Of a DNA stretch of 64,000 nucleotides, positions 41,822-51,223 are shown piece by piece. This stretch comes from JANNSX01 sp041397825. GTDB lineage: Bacteria > Pseudomonadota > Alphaproteobacteria > Rhizobiales > Hyphomicrobiaceae. Position numbers and translations under genes: made by a program. The notes beneath the pieces are model-generated. The model saw nothing but the letters and a program-made list of their open reading frames with translations. It ran no database searches and was not told the origin of the DNA. The stretch is from positions 310,001 through 374,000 of the forward strand of contig JAWKVX010000002.1 of assembly GCA_041397825.1 (NCBI GenBank), read 5' to 3'. Positions within the stretch are counted from its first letter, which is position 1; every line of letters starts with the position of its first letter.

Positions 41822-41850
41822 GTTGAACCCGGCATCCGGTTGGAGACGCG

Positions 41851-44022
41851 ATGGCGATGGTTAATCGATTGGCAATGCAGCGGGTGGGAGTGGCAGGTCT
41901 GCTGCTCTTGACGCTCACTTGGCTCGGTCTCGGCGTCGCCGAGGCCGCCGAGCGTCGCCTCGCCCTGGTCATCGGCAACTCGAGCTACAGCTTCGGCGCC
42001 CTCGACAATCCCAAGAACGACGCGGCCCTGATGGCCAAGACGCTCAAGGCCGTCGGCTTCGAGGTGACGAGCCTGATCGACGCCGATCAGAAGACCATGA
42101 AGAAGGCCATGCTCGAGTTCGGGCGCAGTCTCCGCGATTCCGATTCGGTCGGCCTCTTCTACTATGCCGGTCATGGCGTTCAGGTCGATGGCGAGAACTA
42201 TCTCGTGCCCGTCGGCGCCAACATCCGCGACGAGGCGGATGTCGCCGTCGAGTCGGTGGCGGCCAGTGAGCTCTTGAGAACCATGCAGCGCTCGGCGAGC
42301 CGCATCAACATCGCCATCTTCGATGCCTGCCGGAACAATCCCTTCGCGTCGTCGACGCGCTCCGGCACCCGCGGCCTCGCCCGCATCGATGCCCCGGCCG
42401 GCACCATCATCGCCTATGCGACGGCGCCGGGTGACGTTGCACTCGACGGTCAGGGCGGCAACAGCCCCTATGCCAAGGCGCTCGCCAAGAACATGTCGGC
42501 CGATGGCCTGACGGTCGAGGAGGTCTTCAAGCGGGCGCGGCGCGAGGTGCTGACATCCACCGGCAACAAGCAGACGCCTTGGGAAAGCTCGTCGCTGACG
42601 GGCGACTTCTACTTCAAGCCGGGCACGACACCCGTCGGCAACGATGGCGCTGGGTCGGTGGTCGAGATCCCGTCAGGTCCGGAGGACGAGCGCCTGGTCG
42701 AGGTCAAGGCCTACGAGGCGATCCGCGATAGCGACGATCCGGCGTCGCTGAAGGAGTTTCTCGGCCGTTTCCGCGAGAGCATGTTCGCCGATCTCGTGAA
42801 GCTCAAGCTCGGCAAGCTCGAGCCGGGTGCAAGCGGCGGCGGCGATGCGGTCGAGATCGCGGTGAACGTCGATCCCGACAGCCCGGAAGGCCTGTTCCGC
42901 GAAGGCCAGAGGCTCGAGCTCGGGCAGGGCGTGGCGGCCGATCCCGCGCGCGCCGCGGACTTCTACCGCCAGGCCGCCGACCGGGGACATACGGGCGCCA
43001 TGACGGCGCTCGGTGGGCTCTTCGAGCAGGGCTCGGGCGTCGATCACGACGCGAAAGAGGCCGTCCGCTGGTATCGGAGCGCTGCCGACAAGGGCGATGT
43101 CCGCGGCATGACGCAACTCGCCTCCCTCTATGAGACCGGAACGGGCCTCACCAGGAACGAGACGGAAGCCGCCAGCCTCTATCGGCGCGCGGCGAGCCAG
43201 GGCTCGGCCAAGGCCCTGAACAGCCTCGGTCTCATGTTGCGCGACGGCCGTGGCGTGCCGAAGGACGACAACGAGGCCTTCCTCGTGTTCCAGAAGGCTG
43301 CCGGCCTCGACTTTCCGAACGCCATGCACAACCTCGCCGAGGCCTACGCCAAGGGCCGCGGCACCCAGCGCAACATGGGCGAGGCGGTCAGATGGTATCA
43401 GCGCGCGGCCGAGAAAGGCTATGCGCCGGCGCGGGCGTCGCTCGCCGCGTTACTCGAGTTCGGCGAAGGGGTCCCGAAGGATCTCGACGAGGCCGTCAGG
43501 CTCTACCGGCAGTCGGCGGATGAGGGCGATCCCGCCGCGATGACCAGCCTTGCCTACATCCTAGAGCAGGGCAAGGGCGTGCCTCAGGATCTGGCCGAGG
43601 CGGCGGCGCTCTACGGCAAGGCGGCGGGGGCCGGTGATGCCCGGGCCATGCACAATCTCGCAGCCATGCTGCACGAGGGCCGCGGCGTCGCCCCCGACTA
43701 CGCCCGGGCGGCGAAGCTCTATCAGTCGGCTGTCGACAAGGGGTATACGGCGGCCATGCGCGGTCTCGCGGTCCTCTATGACGAGGGCAAGGGGGTCCGC
43801 CGCGATCCGGCCAAGGCGGCGGCGCTGGTGCTCGAGGCCTTCAAGCGCGGCCACAAGCCGTCGCGGGACGAGCTGTTGCAGCGACCAGAGACCTGGAGCG
43901 AGGCGACCCGCAAGGAAATCCAACAGGCGCTGCGCCGGGCCGGGCTCTACAAGGGGCGCGTCAATGGCAAGTTCGGTCCGGATGTCACTGCCGCGTTGCG
44001 CAGCTTCGGCAAACAGAAGTGA
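41851..44022 (+). CDS. Secreted caspase (C14) protein with nine Sel1 repeats and peptidoglycan-binding-like tail
   Basis: A 723-residue protein. After an N-terminal hydrophobic signal (about 10-32) comes a caspase domain (about 35-255) with catalytic H108 in YYAGHGVQ and C160 in IFDACRNNPF; both dyad residues are intact. Nine consecutive Sel1-like repeats (about 346-668), of the type AxxLGxLYexGxGVxxD, form a solenoid for protein binding. The last 45 residues (IQQALRRAGLYKGRVNGKFG) resemble a peptidoglycan-binding repeat. It probably works in the periplasm as a scaffolded protease. GGAG precedes the ATG. It is the first gene of a six-gene co-directional cluster. Confidence 0.85.
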   Translation: MAMVNRLAMQRVGVAGLLLLTLTWLGLGVAEAAERRLALVIGNSSYSFGALDNPKNDAALMAKTLKAVGFEVTSLIDADQKTMKKAMLEFGRSLRDSDSVGLFYYAGHGVQVDGENYLVPVGANIRDEADVAVESVAASELLRTMQRSASRINIAIFDACRNNPFASSTRSGTRGLARIDAPAGTIIAYATAPGDVALDGQGGNSPYAKALAKNMSADGLTVEEVFKRARREVLTSTGNKQTPWESSSLTGDFYFKPGTTPVGNDGAGSVVEIPSGPEDERLVEVKAYEAIRDSDDPASLKEFLGRFRESMFADLVKLKLGKLEPGASGGGDAVEIAVNVDPDSPEGLFREGQRLELGQGVAADPARAADFYRQAADRGHTGAMTALGGLFEQGSGVDHDAKEAVRWYRSAADKGDVRGMTQLASLYETGTGLTRNETEAASLYRRAASQGSAKALNSLGLMLRDGRGVPKDDNEAFLVFQKAAGLDFPNAMHNLAEAYAKGRGTQRNMGEAVRWYQRAAEKGYAPARASLAALLEFGEGVPKDLDEAVRLYRQSADEGDPAAMTSLAYILEQGKGVPQDLAEAAALYGKAAGAGDARAMHNLAAMLHEGRGVAPDYARAAKLYQSAVDKGYTAAMRGLAVLYDEGKGVRRDPAKAAALVLEAFKRGHKPSRDELLQRPETWSEATRKEIQQALRRAGLYKGRVNGKFGPDVTAALRSFGKQK

Positions 44023-44191
44023 AGGTTCTCTGCCAATCGGCGGACGCGGCCGGATCGACAATTGGCGCGACCCGGTCAATCGTGCAAACTGGCGACCGCA
44101 AGGCACGGCCGGCCGCGATCCTGGAGGGATGGGCGGCTCAACTCTCGTGGCCCGTGTGAAGGACTAGGTTCGAAGGGAGACTGGGGGAAAC

Positions 44192-45148
44192 ATGCGCCGT
44201 CTCGTCATGCTGCTGATCATCGCCGGGATCGCCGGCCTCATCGGCTTCGTCGTCATCACGGAGCCGCAGACCATTCGCGAGGCCGCCCTCCCCAGTCACA
44301 CGCCGAGTCTCGCCAATGGCGAGCAAATCTTCCTGGCCGGTGGCTGCGCCTCCTGCCATGCGACACCCGCGTCCGACCGCTGCGACGATCCTCAATACAA
44401 GGACAAGCACGCACTCGGCGGCGGGCGCTGCCTGCTGACTCCGTTCGGCACCTTCTACGTACCCAACATCTCCTCGGACAAGGCGACCGGCATCGGCTCC
44501 TGGACCAACATTCAATTCATCAATGCGATGAAGAAGGGCGTCTCACCCGGCGGCCGCCACTACTATCCGGCGTTTCCCTACACCTCTTATCAGCGTATGA
44601 ACTTCGCGGACCTGATCGATCTCAAGGCCTATCTGGACACGCTGCCGGCGCTGAAGACGACGGTCCCCGAGCATGATCTGGCGCTGCCCTTCCGCTTCCG
44701 CCGGGGCCTCGGCTTGTGGAAGGCCATGTTCCTCGACGGCAAGAGCTTCGTTCCCGATCCGTCGAAGAGCGACGAGGTCAATCGTGGCGGCTACCTCGTC
44801 GAGGGGCCGGGGCATTGCGGCGAGTGTCATACGCCCCGCAACTTCGCGGGTGGCTTCGACATGAAGAAGCATCTCGCCGGCGGGCCGGCGCCCGAGGGCG
44901 ATGGCTGGATCCCGAACATCACGCCGGCGAAGGACGGGCTGGGCGGCTGGTCGGCCGGTGATATCGACAGCATGTTGTCGAGCGGCATGCTGCCGGATGG
45001 CGATTTCGTCGGCGGCTCGATGGCGGCGGTGCAGCGCAACATGGCGGCGCTTCGGCCCGAGGATCGCAAGGCGATCGTCGCCTATCTGAAGGCCTTGCAG
45101 CCGATCGAGAACCCGAAGCCCAAGGCGCCATTGGTCGGATCGAACTGA
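44192..45148 (+). CDS. Diheme c-type cytochrome
   Basis: A 318-residue protein with one N-terminal membrane segment (residues 3-23, uncleaved anchor or signal) and two heme c motifs, CASCH at 52-56 and CGECH at 209-213, in two cytochrome c domains. The sequence after the first heme (NISSDKATGIGSWTN) and GGRHYYPAFPYTSY resembles cytochrome subunits of membrane-bound alcohol, aldehyde and gluconate dehydrogenases. No dehydrogenase gene is adjacent. It lies between two caspase genes, 10 bases before the second, so it is in the same operon. Confidence 0.85.
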   Translation: MRRLVMLLIIAGIAGLIGFVVITEPQTIREAALPSHTPSLANGEQIFLAGGCASCHATPASDRCDDPQYKDKHALGGGRCLLTPFGTFYVPNISSDKATGIGSWTNIQFINAMKKGVSPGGRHYYPAFPYTSYQRMNFADLIDLKAYLDTLPALKTTVPEHDLALPFRFRRGLGLWKAMFLDGKSFVPDPSKSDEVNRGGYLVEGPGHCGECHTPRNFAGGFDMKKHLAGGPAPEGDGWIPNITPAKDGLGGWSAGDIDSMLSSGMLPDGDFVGGSMAAVQRNMAALRPEDRKAIVAYLKALQPIENPKPKAPLVGSN

Positions 45149-45158
45149 AGGAGCCCGC

Positions 45159-46874
45159 ATGTCCCTGCCTGCGTCGAGGATTGCCGAGAGCGGCCTTCAT
45201 TCCCTCCCGGCTGGGACGGGGGATGAGGTGCCGAATGCCCGGAGCCGCGGAGGGGGCAGGCGGCCGCCACGGCTCGGGTGGCTTGCCGCGGCTGCTTTCG
45301 TTTCGGTTTGGCTCGTCTCGCTTGCCCCAGCCCCCGCTCTCGCCAAAGGCAACCTTTACGGCTTCGTCATCGGCATCAACGATTATCTCGGTACCGCCAA
45401 CGATCTGGCCGGCGCCGTCAACGATGCTGAGGACATCGCCGGCGCGCTTCGTGCCGCTCATGCCAAGCGCGTGATCAAGTTTATCGATCAGGCAGGCACT
45501 AAGTTCAATATCGAGCGGTCTTTCCTGAAGCTCGTCGCCGATGCCAAGGCTGGTGATACGATTCTCTTCAGTTATTCGGGCCATGGCACGCAGGAGCCGG
45601 AGCCGCCGGACCGGCACGGTGAGGTCGACGGCAAGAACGAGGTCTTCCTCCTCTCCGGCTACACGACGCGCGGTCCCGGCACCAAGGAGCGGATCCTCGA
45701 CGACGAGATCTTCCTCTGGCTGAAGCAGGCCGACGACAAAGGCGTCAACGTCGTCTTCGTCGCCGACTCATGCCACTCCGGCACGATGAACCGCAGCGTT
45801 CGCTCCGATGCCGTGCGGTACCGCAACGCTGATCTCGGTGCCATCACAGAGGACGAGCTCGACTTCCCGCCGCCCGAGACAGCGACCTTGACCGAGGCCG
45901 ATCTGAAACATGTGACGTTCATCGGCGCGACCACCGACGACAAGCTGACGCCAGAGGTGAAGATCGGTGGCAAGTGGCGGGGTGCTCTGAGCTGGTCGAT
46001 CGCGCGTGCCCTCGAGGGTCGCGCCGATCGAGACGCCAATGGCGAAGTCGATCAGTTCGAGCTCATCGGCTACATCGTGCCCGCGGTGGCGAGCTGGGTC
46101 GAAAGCCAGCAGACGCCGCAGGTCGTGCCGCTCAGGCCGGAGCGCGTCGCGCTCTTTCCGGTCGACGCGGACGCTGCCTCCACTCTCGTGCTTGCCGCCA
46201 ACGAGGCGGGCCAGACGGGCATCATCCGCGAGACGGCGAGCGACGCGCTGAAGATCGCGGTCGAAGGCGGCGGGCCGGACGGGGCCGAGGGTGTCGCATT
46301 CTCCGAGATCGTTGCCGACAAGTCCGAGGCCGATCTCATCTGGTACAAGACCGAAGGCAAGGTCGAGCACCGGCTCGGAGGCGAGGTTGCAAGCGGCGTC
46401 GACGAGAACGGCATCAAGCCGATCATTTCCAAGTTCGCCGCGCTCAAGTGGCTGAAGGCCAACGCGGCCTTCGATCCCGTCAACGCTGGCCTCAAGTCCG
46501 GCGACAAGCGCTATGCGCCGGGCGAGGTCATAGAGCTTGCCGTCGACGGTGCCAAGCAGCCCTTCCTCACCATGTTCAACATGCCGCCAGACGGGCGGGT
46601 CGAGTATTTCTATCCCTCGCCGAGCAATCCCGACGAGGCTGACAAGGACTGGCGCAACAACGCACTCAACGAGCGTTTCAAGGTCGACCATCCGCCCTAT
46701 GGCGCCGAGCACCTGGTCGCCATCTTCACCGACCGGCCGCTGCCGGAGCTGCATGCCGTGCTCGCCGCCATGAAATCCGCCAAGGACGCCTCGGGACTCC
46801 AGGTGGTGCTAGAGCAGGTGCTTGCGAAGCATCCCTTCCAGGTCGGCGTCATCGATATCTATACGGGTGAGTGA
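45159..46874 (+). CDS. Caspase (C14) protein with C-terminal DUF4384-like domain
   Basis: A 571-residue protein with a hydrophobic export segment at about 40-62 after an unusually long polar N-terminus. The caspase domain (about 65-310) has H142 in SYSGHGTQ and C205 in VADSCHSG; both catalytic residues are intact. The C-terminal part (about 450-571), including YAPGEVIELAVDG and FLTMFNMPPDGRVEYFYPS, fits DUF4384, a beta-domain often attached to bacterial caspases and stress kinases. The ATG follows GGAG, 10 bases after the cytochrome gene. The following caspase-like gene starts three bases after its stop. Confidence 0.85.
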   Translation: MSLPASRIAESGLHSLPAGTGDEVPNARSRGGGRRPPRLGWLAAAAFVSVWLVSLAPAPALAKGNLYGFVIGINDYLGTANDLAGAVNDAEDIAGALRAAHAKRVIKFIDQAGTKFNIERSFLKLVADAKAGDTILFSYSGHGTQEPEPPDRHGEVDGKNEVFLLSGYTTRGPGTKERILDDEIFLWLKQADDKGVNVVFVADSCHSGTMNRSVRSDAVRYRNADLGAITEDELDFPPPETATLTEADLKHVTFIGATTDDKLTPEVKIGGKWRGALSWSIARALEGRADRDANGEVDQFELIGYIVPAVASWVESQQTPQVVPLRPERVALFPVDADAASTLVLAANEAGQTGIIRETASDALKIAVEGGGPDGAEGVAFSEIVADKSEADLIWYKTEGKVEHRLGGEVASGVDENGIKPIISKFAALKWLKANAAFDPVNAGLKSGDKRYAPGEVIELAVDGAKQPFLTMFNMPPDGRVEYFYPSPSNPDEADKDWRNNALNERFKVDHPPYGAEHLVAIFTDRPLPELHAVLAAMKSAKDASGLQVVLEQVLAKHPFQVGVIDIYTGE

Positions 46875-46877
46875 GCA

Positions 46878-48395
46878 ATGCAGCGTCGGATTCTTGCGAC
46901 CCTTGCCGGACTGATGCTGTTGGCGGCGGCCAGTCATGCGCCTGCGGCCGCGGCGAGCCGTGCGCTCTTGATCGGCATCGACGACTATACCGACGATCGG
47001 CTCGATCTGCCCTCGGCCGGTGCGCAGGATGTCGCGGCGATGACGGAGGTGGCGACCTCGCGCTTCGGCGTCGCGCCGGACGGCATCAAGACACTCCTGG
47101 ATCAACAGGCGACGCGGCGCGCCATCCTCGAGGCCATCGACAGCTGGCTCGTTCAGGGCACCGTCGCGGGCGACACGGCGCTCCTCTATTTTGCCGGCCA
47201 CGGCTACTTCTCGCTCGACGAGAACGGCGACGAGACCGACGGTCTCGACGAGGCGATCGTACCGGCCGACGCCGAGGTCTCCGGCATCCACGTGCTTCGG
47301 CTCATCACCGACGACGAGCTGACGACGGCGATCGGCAAGCTCGAGGGGCGCAAGGTGACCGCGATCCTCGACACAGGACATTCTGGCCGCGTGACGCGCG
47401 ACAAGCTCAAGACTCGCGCCATTGCGATCGAGAGCAAGGGGGCGGTTCTCGCACGTACACCCGATCTCGAGCAGCTCACCCGCTCCATCCTGATCGAGCC
47501 TGCAGTGAAGAAGCAGAAGGCCGAGGCCGCGAAGGGGGAAACTCTGATCGAGAAGGCGCCGAAGAACGCCGATCTGTCGGTCTGGTCGGCCGTGTCGCCA
47601 AGCCAGACGGCCCTGGTCGATGTCGCAAGCGGCCACGGCGTGTTTACCAAGCTCTATGTGGAAGGGGCTGCCGGCGCGGCCGACCGCAACGGTAACGGCA
47701 TCGTTTCGAATGCCGAGCTGCTGGCCTATGTGACGGAGGGCTCGGCCGCCTTCTGCGACGCGACGGCGAAGGCGTGCGAGATGGGCCTGACGCCGACGCT
47801 CGAGCCCGATGCCGCCCTCGCAGGTGCGCCCAAAGCAGCACCGGCGGAGGCCGGCGGCGACGACAGCGGAACGACGCTCACGGCCGACGCCGTCACCGAC
47901 CTCCTCGCCACGGGCAATCGGGCCGGCGTCGGCCTCGAGCAGCTCCCTGCCTCGCCGATCAACGCCGGAACCCGCAATGTCCGCTACCGGCTGACCAGTC
48001 CAACCGACGGCCGCCTGCTGCTGCTCGATCTCTCCGACGACGGCACGCTCACTCAGCTCTTCCCGAACCAGTTCACCCAGAAGAGGGATGGCGCCGCCTC
48101 GGGTACGGTCAAGGCCGGTGTGCCCGTTACCATTCCCGACGACTATTACGGCATCTCCTTCGATGCGACGACGCCCGGTTCGGGCACGATCGTCGCCATC
48201 GTCGTGCCGCCGGCGACGAAGATTGGCGGTGGTGTTGCAACTCGTCAGATCGCCGTCATTCCGAAAGACGAGGCCAAGGCCGTGCTGCTCGAGGCCGCCC
48301 AGGCAGCCAGCAAGCAGGAAAATGCCGCCTCGGAGCTCAATACGGAGGCGTCTCGAAGCTCCGTGGTTACTTTGCGTTACGAAATTTTGCCGTGA
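46878..48395 (+). CDS. Caspase-like protein lacking the catalytic Cys, with DUF4384-like domain
   Basis: A 505-residue secreted paralog (signal peptide about 1-26). The caspase fold is kept, with the His at 108 in LLYFAGHGYF. The active-site segment reads ILDTGHSG where active relatives have DSCHSG: Gly167 (codon GGA) replaces the nucleophile. The C-terminal region (about 345-470) includes YRLTSPTDGRLLLLDLSDDG and LTQLFPNQF, a DUF4384-like domain. It starts three bases after the preceding caspase gene. It is best read as a pseudo-protease that regulates or scaffolds its active neighbours; this role is inferred. Confidence 0.8.
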   Translation: MQRRILATLAGLMLLAAASHAPAAAASRALLIGIDDYTDDRLDLPSAGAQDVAAMTEVATSRFGVAPDGIKTLLDQQATRRAILEAIDSWLVQGTVAGDTALLYFAGHGYFSLDENGDETDGLDEAIVPADAEVSGIHVLRLITDDELTTAIGKLEGRKVTAILDTGHSGRVTRDKLKTRAIAIESKGAVLARTPDLEQLTRSILIEPAVKKQKAEAAKGETLIEKAPKNADLSVWSAVSPSQTALVDVASGHGVFTKLYVEGAAGAADRNGNGIVSNAELLAYVTEGSAAFCDATAKACEMGLTPTLEPDAALAGAPKAAPAEAGGDDSGTTLTADAVTDLLATGNRAGVGLEQLPASPINAGTRNVRYRLTSPTDGRLLLLDLSDDGTLTQLFPNQFTQKRDGAASGTVKAGVPVTIPDDYYGISFDATTPGSGTIVAIVVPPATKIGGGVATRQIAVIPKDEAKAVLLEAAQAASKQENAASELNTEASRSSVVTLRYEILP

Positions 48396-48559
48396 TTGAG
48401 GGCCGTTGCGGCGGCCGGTAGTCTAGAGTGCTAGGATGTCAAGAGGTTGGAAGCGGCGGTTCGAGGGCCGACATTGAGCCCGGACCCCAAAGCCATCGGG
48501 ACGGGTGCTGTCCGCATTGCGTTCCGACGACGGCTACAGAAAAAACAAGGGAGGCAGAC

Positions 48560-51223
48560 ATGAGCATCATCGGAAATCGCCGGCGACTGGCCGGCTCGAC
48601 CGCCCTGGCCGTGCTGATCGGCACAACAGTTTGCACCGGAGCTAGTGTCGCCTATGCCGGCATCGGCACGGAGAAATCGGGTGCGGCAACAGTCCTCGTG
48701 CGACTTGCCCAGTCGACCAACACCTCGGCTTCCGATCCGCAGCCGGTGCCGAGCGCCGACAGCGCCGATGCGCCTTCGCTGGTCCAGAGCGACGATGCTG
48801 AGGAGCAGCCCGCGGCGGCCGAGGACGCCGGCGAGCCCGAAGCTGCGGAGGCCGATGCGCCGGCTCAACCCGAGACCGCCGAGACCCCTGCGGAGTCGGC
48901 CGCCGAGGAGCCGGCACAGGCCGAGGCAGCTCCCGAGCCCGAGGCCCCCGCTGCCGCCGAAGCCGAGCCGGCAGCCGAGGCTCCTGAGGCCGAGACCGCC
49001 GAGGCGCCCGCTGCCGAGCCGGCCGAGAGCGTTCCCGACACGGCGCCGGCTGTCGAGGTCGCCGCGCCGAGCGATCCGAAGGATCTGGTCGTCTTCCAGA
49101 TTCTCGAGAAGCACTGCGCGCGCTGCCATCAGGACGGCAAGCTCGTCAATCGTCTGCGTCCGGCGAAGAACTTCGGCGACGTGCTCGATCTGAAGCGGAT
49201 CGCTCTCGATCCCAATCTCATCCAGCCGGGCAACCCGGATGCCTCGCGCATCTACAAGCAGATCGTGAAGAAGGAGATGCCTTACGACACGTACTACGAG
49301 TTCTCGGGTGCCGAGCCGACGGAGGCCGAGGTCGCTGCGCTCCGCGACTGGATCGAGGGGCTTGGTCAGTCCCAGACCGCGTCCTGTGAGGCTCACAAGT
49401 TCGTGACGAACGAGGATCTCGTCGGCGCTATCGCCGCCGATCTCCAGTCCGAACCCGACCACCGTGTGAAGGGCATGCGCTACTTCACGCTGACGAACAT
49501 CGCCAACGCCTGCGCCGGCGAGGAGGAACTCGAGGTCTATCGTCAGGGCTTCGTCAAGCTCCTGAACTCGCTATCGCGCAATCCGGATGTCGTGCGTCTC
49601 AACACGGTCGACGAGGCGAAGACCATCATCAAGGTCAACCTCGAAGATCTGAACTGGACGTCTGAGGACTGGGAGAAGCTGGTCTCGGCCTATCCCTATG
49701 CCATCGACCCCGACGTCAAGCTGAACGAGTTCATCAAGCAGGCGACGGACACGAATCTCGCCTACATCCGCGCCGACTGGATGGCCTTCGCTGCCTCCCG
49801 GCCGCCGCTCTATCACACGATCCTGAAGCTGCCGACGAGCTTCGACGGTCTGCAGAAGGAGCTGAAGCTCGACATCAAGTCGAACCTCGAGAAGTTCCTC
49901 GCCAAGCGTGCGGGCTTCCAGGTCTCGGGCGTGTCGCGCAACAATCGTCTGATCGAGCGCCACGGCATCGAGACAGGTGCCTTCTGGACGTCCTATGACT
50001 TCGCCGGCAACAAGGACAAGCAGAACCTGCTCGAGCATCCGCTCGGACCGGACGGCGAGAACGCCTTCACGCATGATGGCGGTGAGACGATCTTCTCGCT
50101 CCCCAACGGGTTCAATGGCTACTACTTGAATACCGCCAAGGGCGACCAGCTCAACACCGGTCCGACCAACATCGTGCAGGATACGACGCAGAAGGACCTG
50201 GCCGTCACCAACGGCATCTCCTGCTTCGGCTGCCACGATCAGGGCTTCCGCAAGGCCAAGGACGACATCCGCGCCCATGTCGAGAACGACAGGACGTTCT
50301 CGAAGGAGGTCCGTGATGCGGTGACGGCTCTCTATCCGACGCACGAGGAGATGGACGTCGTCATCGAGAACGACGTCAAGAGCTTCCGTGCGGCCATGGA
50401 GAAGGCCGGTCTCAATCCCGACCTGAAGTACGGCGGCATCGAGATGATCAACGCTCTCTCCAAGCAGTATGAGAAGGACGTCAACCTCAAGCTCGCAGCG
50501 GCCGAGTTTGGCCTCTCTGACGAGGAGTTCGTCTCGCGTCTGGAAGGCGCCGGCGGCGAGGCGTTCCGCATCAAGCGGCGACTCGAGCAGGGTGTCATCC
50601 CCCGCGATACGTTCGAGGTCGGCTTCAAGAATCTCCTCGTCAAGGTGACCGACGACAAGGTCGCCGAGGCGAAGGGTGTCGACGCCACTGCGGTCGCCGA
50701 GGTCGCAACGGTCGCCGACGTCAAGGAGAAGGCCGATCTCAGCCGCGACTTCGAGATTGCGTTGTTCTCCGACAAGTCGAAGTACAAGAAGGGCGACCTC
50801 GCGACCTTCACGGTGTCGTCGAAGCAGGACTGCAACCTGACGCTCATCAACGTCGACAGCAAGGGCGTCGGCACGGTGTTGCTGCCGAACGACTTCCAGA
50901 AGGAGAACTTCCTGAAGGCCGGCACCGAGATACAGGTTCCGGGTGCCGACGCGGCGTTCCAGCTGCGTCTTCAGGACAAGGGCACCGAGACCGTGATCGC
51001 CGTCTGCAACGCCTCGCAGGAGGAAGTCGACGGAATCAAGCACAACTTCGACGAGAAGCAGTTCACCGAGCTCGGCAACTATCGTTCCTTCGCCGTCCGC
51101 GCCATCAAGGTCGAGAAGACCAAGAAGGGCAAGAAGGCGAGCGAGGAAGCGGCCGAGACCGGCAAGATCACGGCCAAGGGCGACGTGCTGGCCCGCACCG
51201 CGATCAAGTTCGAGGTGAAGTGA
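48560..51223 (+). CDS. Secreted diheme cytochrome c protein with DUF4384-like domain
   Basis: An 887-residue protein. A signal peptide (about 1-33) precedes a low-complexity Ala/Glu/Pro stretch (about 70-170) that looks like an extended periplasmic linker. Heme motif CARCH is at 186-190 in a PSD1-type planctomycete-like cytochrome segment, and CFGCH is at 555-559. The region about 730-815 (YKKGDLATFTVSSKQDCNL, TLINVDSKGVGTVLLPN) is a DUF4384-like domain, the same module as in the two preceding caspase-type proteins. GGGAGG precedes the ATG at 48560. The stop overlaps the ATG of the OmpA-family gene. Confidence 0.8.
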   Translation: MSIIGNRRRLAGSTALAVLIGTTVCTGASVAYAGIGTEKSGAATVLVRLAQSTNTSASDPQPVPSADSADAPSLVQSDDAEEQPAAAEDAGEPEAAEADAPAQPETAETPAESAAEEPAQAEAAPEPEAPAAAEAEPAAEAPEAETAEAPAAEPAESVPDTAPAVEVAAPSDPKDLVVFQILEKHCARCHQDGKLVNRLRPAKNFGDVLDLKRIALDPNLIQPGNPDASRIYKQIVKKEMPYDTYYEFSGAEPTEAEVAALRDWIEGLGQSQTASCEAHKFVTNEDLVGAIAADLQSEPDHRVKGMRYFTLTNIANACAGEEELEVYRQGFVKLLNSLSRNPDVVRLNTVDEAKTIIKVNLEDLNWTSEDWEKLVSAYPYAIDPDVKLNEFIKQATDTNLAYIRADWMAFAASRPPLYHTILKLPTSFDGLQKELKLDIKSNLEKFLAKRAGFQVSGVSRNNRLIERHGIETGAFWTSYDFAGNKDKQNLLEHPLGPDGENAFTHDGGETIFSLPNGFNGYYLNTAKGDQLNTGPTNIVQDTTQKDLAVTNGISCFGCHDQGFRKAKDDIRAHVENDRTFSKEVRDAVTALYPTHEEMDVVIENDVKSFRAAMEKAGLNPDLKYGGIEMINALSKQYEKDVNLKLAAAEFGLSDEEFVSRLEGAGGEAFRIKRRLEQGVIPRDTFEVGFKNLLVKVTDDKVAEAKGVDATAVAEVATVADVKEKADLSRDFEIALFSDKSKYKKGDLATFTVSSKQDCNLTLINVDSKGVGTVLLPNDFQKENFLKAGTEIQVPGADAAFQLRLQDKGTETVIAVCNASQEEVDGIKHNFDEKQFTELGNYRSFAVRAIKVEKTKKGKKASEEAAETGKITAKGDVLARTAIKFEVK

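Noticed and set aside
48790..49060. Tandem DNA repeat or sequencing artefact in the Ala/Glu/Pro stretch
   Set aside because: The codons vary and no exact repeat unit is present; it is a low-complexity protein linker in frame with the rest.
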